From: UBA4416 sp048498515 | Lineage (GTDB): Bacteria > Bacteroidota > Bacteroidia > B-17B0 > Aurantibacillaceae | Length of the DNA: 64,000 nt | NCBI GenBank assembly: GCA_048498515.1 | Contig: JBEHXV010000002.1 | Span: 152,030 to 216,029 of the forward strand | Reading direction: 5' to 3' | Shown here: positions 62,011 to 64,000 of the stretch, piece by piece | Numbering within the stretch: the stretch's first letter is position 1 | How the letters are laid out: each line of letters starts with the position of its first letter | Program-made: the position numbers and the translations under genes | Notes under the pieces: model-generated | Told to the model about the DNA's origin: nothing | What the model saw: the letters and a program-made list of their open reading frames with translations, nothing else | Database searches by the model: none

Positions 62011-64000
62011 ATGAAAAAGATATTACTTTCAGTTGCAACATTTATAGCTGGCTTTGTACAAATGCAGGCTCAGGCACCTAATCTTGTATTCTCTGATATT
62101 TATGCCGGAACAGCAAGCGGCAACAGTGACTTTGCGACAGCCGTTTTGGATTATACCAATGGCGATGTAATTATGGCAGGCGCTACAGGAAACCTGAACC
62201 CTTCACCATTCGCTGTTAAAACCCCTTACTTAAATACAAATTTCGTTGGGAAATTTAACGAGGTTGGAGCTAATGTGTGGCAGTCGACCATTGGTGCCGC
62301 TACAGTTAACCAATTGGCTAAAGATGCCAACAACAATATATTTGCGGTGGGCTGGGCACAGGGTACCGGAACATCATTCGACGGAACCATTTATGGCAAT
62401 ACCGGAAACAACAATCTGGGTTCTCAAAATATTTTTGTAGCGAAGTATTCTCCGGCAGGCGCCATATTATGGGTTAAAGTGGTTGGCTCAAGTGGCGATG
62501 AATTTGGAACAGGTATTACGGTAGATCCTGCAGGTGATGTGTATGTAACAGGGCACGCTACTTCAGGAGCAGGCATCGTTGATTTTGAGCCGGGTGTAGC
62601 AGCGGCTACGTTTACAGCCGGTTATAAATCATTCCTGGTAAAGCTTTCCAATAACGGAAATTACCTATGGCATAAAATTTCGCCAAACGGTGGCTATAAC
62701 GCGCATGCGGTTTGTGCCGATGCCAATAATGTGTATTGGGCAACACAGGTTAGCGGCACGCAAAACGTAAATCCAACAGGCCCAACCTGGAATGCTTACA
62801 GCGCAGGTGGCTACGATATTTTATTGTTGAAATACACAAAGAACGGAACATTGGCAAGTGTAAAAACAGTAGGAGGTACTACAAATACCGATTATGCAAG
62901 AAGCCTGAAAGTAAAGGACGGGAAGATCGTCATGACAGGTGTATTGGCTCCGGGCTCTACAACACAAATCAACATGAATGGTTATGCTGAAGTCCCGGTT
63001 GTGAACCTGACAACATCATCACTTAGCAAAGATGGTTTTGTGGCTGTGTATGATACCTTAATGAATTGCCAGTGGGCCAAGCCTTTGGGAGGTGCAACAG
63101 CGAATGATGAAACGTTTGGGGCAGCTTTCGATAATTCGGGGAATGTAATTGCTGCCGGCCAGTTCCAGGGGGCCACTAATTTTAATATTGGAGGAACCGG
63201 AACTTATACCGCCAACAGCAACGGTGCAAACCCCGATTATTTTTATTCGTCTTACAGTATTACCAGCGGAGAATGTAACTGGGTATATAAACAAGGTGGA
63301 ACAGCTTTGGACAGAGCTGCCGATGTAGCTGTTGATGTTGACGGAAGAATATGGGCAGCAGGTTACATTAATAACGGCTCAACGGGTAATGACATGTTTT
63401 TAAATAAACATTTTTGTGCCTCTGTGTTTACAGTATCTGTTGACAGGAATGGATATACGGCCCCAATGACGACAAGCAGCTTTGGCAATTCATTTGATTT
63501 TATTGGCTGTGCCGGCCAAAGCGCTGTTTATACAGCTACCGCCAGCACCAATACGGATATTAAATATTCTTTTTTCGACATCGATGGTGTTCAGTCAAAC
63601 GGAAGTGTGTTTACGGAAACATTGACGGCATCGGGTTACATGAATAAAGGGTATAAATTACTGGTAAAAGATTCGGTTACAAAATGCGAGCAGGTGTTTA
63701 ATGTTCGGTATGCCCAAATTAATGATATGTCGTGGTTTGTGTTAAGTTATCCTTTTGGTTCAGGGCCAATTTGTCCGGGCGATAATAAATTATTACAGGG
63801 AAATAGTGGTGCGGGATATACTTATACCTGGAATCCGGGCAATGTTGTTGTTCCTTCGCCCAACACCACCATTTATGTATCGCCTACAGTAACCACTACC
63901 TATACCGCTACCATTTATGACGGCACGCCAAATAATGCGGGTTGTTACTGGAGCGCAGCAGCCACTGTTACGGTAAATACTTGTACCGGGATCCAAGACC
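62011..64000 (+). CDS. Large secreted beta-propeller (SBBP-like) protein, 3'-truncated by window
   Basis: The ATG at 62011 opens a frame that stays open to the end of the window (at least 663 codons). A signal peptide (IAGFVQMQAQAPN) is followed by repeats of the SBBP type, visible as TVDPAGDVYVTGHA, FDNSGNVIAAGQFQGATNF and VDVDGRIWAAGYI with WVKVVGSSGDEFGTGI-type strands between. From about residue 480 the sequence changes to Ig/PKD-like strands with Cys (CAGQSAVYTATAS, ICPGDNKLLQGNSGAGYTYTW). A T9SS sorting domain would be expected soon after the window end (TCTGIQD). It lies 16 bp after the 60633 gene on the same strand. Confidence 0.82.
   Translation, partial: MKKILLSVATFIAGFVQMQAQAPNLVFSDIYAGTASGNSDFATAVLDYTNGDVIMAGATGNLNPSPFAVKTPYLNTNFVGKFNEVGANVWQSTIGAATVNQLAKDANNNIFAVGWAQGTGTSFDGTIYGNTGNNNLGSQNIFVAKYSPAGAILWVKVVGSSGDEFGTGITVDPAGDVYVTGHATSGAGIVDFEPGVAAATFTAGYKSFLVKLSNNGNYLWHKISPNGGYNAHAVCADANNVYWATQVSGTQNVNPTGPTWNAYSAGGYDILLLKYTKNGTLASVKTVGGTTNTDYARSLKVKDGKIVMTGVLAPGSTTQINMNGYAEVPVVNLTTSSLSKDGFVAVYDTLMNCQWAKPLGGATANDETFGAAFDNSGNVIAAGQFQGATNFNIGGTGTYTANSNGANPDYFYSSYSITSGECNWVYKQGGTALDRAADVAVDVDGRIWAAGYINNGSTGNDMFLNKHFCASVFTVSVDRNGYTAPMTTSSFGNSFDFIGCAGQSAVYTATASTNTDIKYSFFDIDGVQSNGSVFTETLTASGYMNKGYKLLVKDSVTKCEQVFNVRYAQINDMSWFVLSYPFGSGPICPGDNKLLQGNSGAGYTYTWNPGNVVVPSPNTTIYVSPTVTTTYTATIYDGTPNNAGCYWSAAATVTVNTCTGIQD

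Overview
The window is chromosomal DNA of a Bacteroidota bacterium, probably an environmental member of the Chitinophagales/Flavobacteriales-type lineages (inference). The evidence is type IX secretion (T9SS) C-terminal sorting domains on several exoproteins, LytTR regulators paired with LytS-type kinases, SusD-free glycan-binding secreted proteins, DUF4286 and DUF6428 families, promoters of the TTTG / TAnnTTTG type, and near absence of Shine-Dalgarno sites. No tRNA, rRNA or CRISPR array was seen.

Layout. 1-8.3 kb: the 3' part of a SulP anion transporter, a run of three T9SS-exported proteins (CotH-like kinase fold with lamin tail, a double CBM20-like protein, an arylsulfotransferase), an orphan LytTR regulator and a DUF1624-type membrane protein. 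8.3-13.3 kb: an ATP-grasp enzyme next to a long PLP Orn/Lys/Arg-type decarboxylase, then a VOC protein. 13.4-21.8 kb: an unusual envelope cluster made of a urea-transporter/M23-peptidase fusion, an outer-membrane barrel protein, a hybrid histidine kinase and three genes carrying four copies of one TPR module. 22-32.4 kb: housekeeping and envelope genes (rsmA, porin-like protein, TPR protein, lipoprotein, MFS exporter, FtsX-type permease, recQ).

32.5-53.6 kb is best read as an inserted island. It starts with a large serine recombinase whose last codons lie in a dispersed palindromic repeat, followed by small accessory genes, a decaying heptad-repeat gene, and a protein with an RNA-polymerase alpha-CTD-like end. 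Next comes a tightly overlapping minus-strand operon (PIN-GNAT-PUA fusion, ASCH protein, P-loop NTPase, PD-(D/E)XK-like protein) with a HEPN/nucleotidyltransferase gene downstream. This operon is my best candidate for an undescribed system, probably defence or RNA/nucleotide related (inference). The plus-strand half of the island is a metal/metalloid resistance block: two ArsR regulators with two copies of an ATCG-N8-CGAT operator, DUF6428, arsenate reductase, an aquaglyceroporin, a three-module Cys-rich transporter fusion, DUF6660, a CzcA-TolC fusion pump, a CzcB adaptor with a CxxHxx hexad repeat, a Fur-family regulator and a P-type ATPase.

53.7-64 kb returns to core-type genes: leucyl aminopeptidase, pdxA, a TPR-LytS kinase with its LytTR regulator, and two T9SS-type secreted proteins, the last cut by the window end. 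Paired direct repeats between the LytTR gene and the first secreted gene look like LytTR operators. Several dispersed inverted repeats punctuate the intergenic regions of the flanking chromosome.
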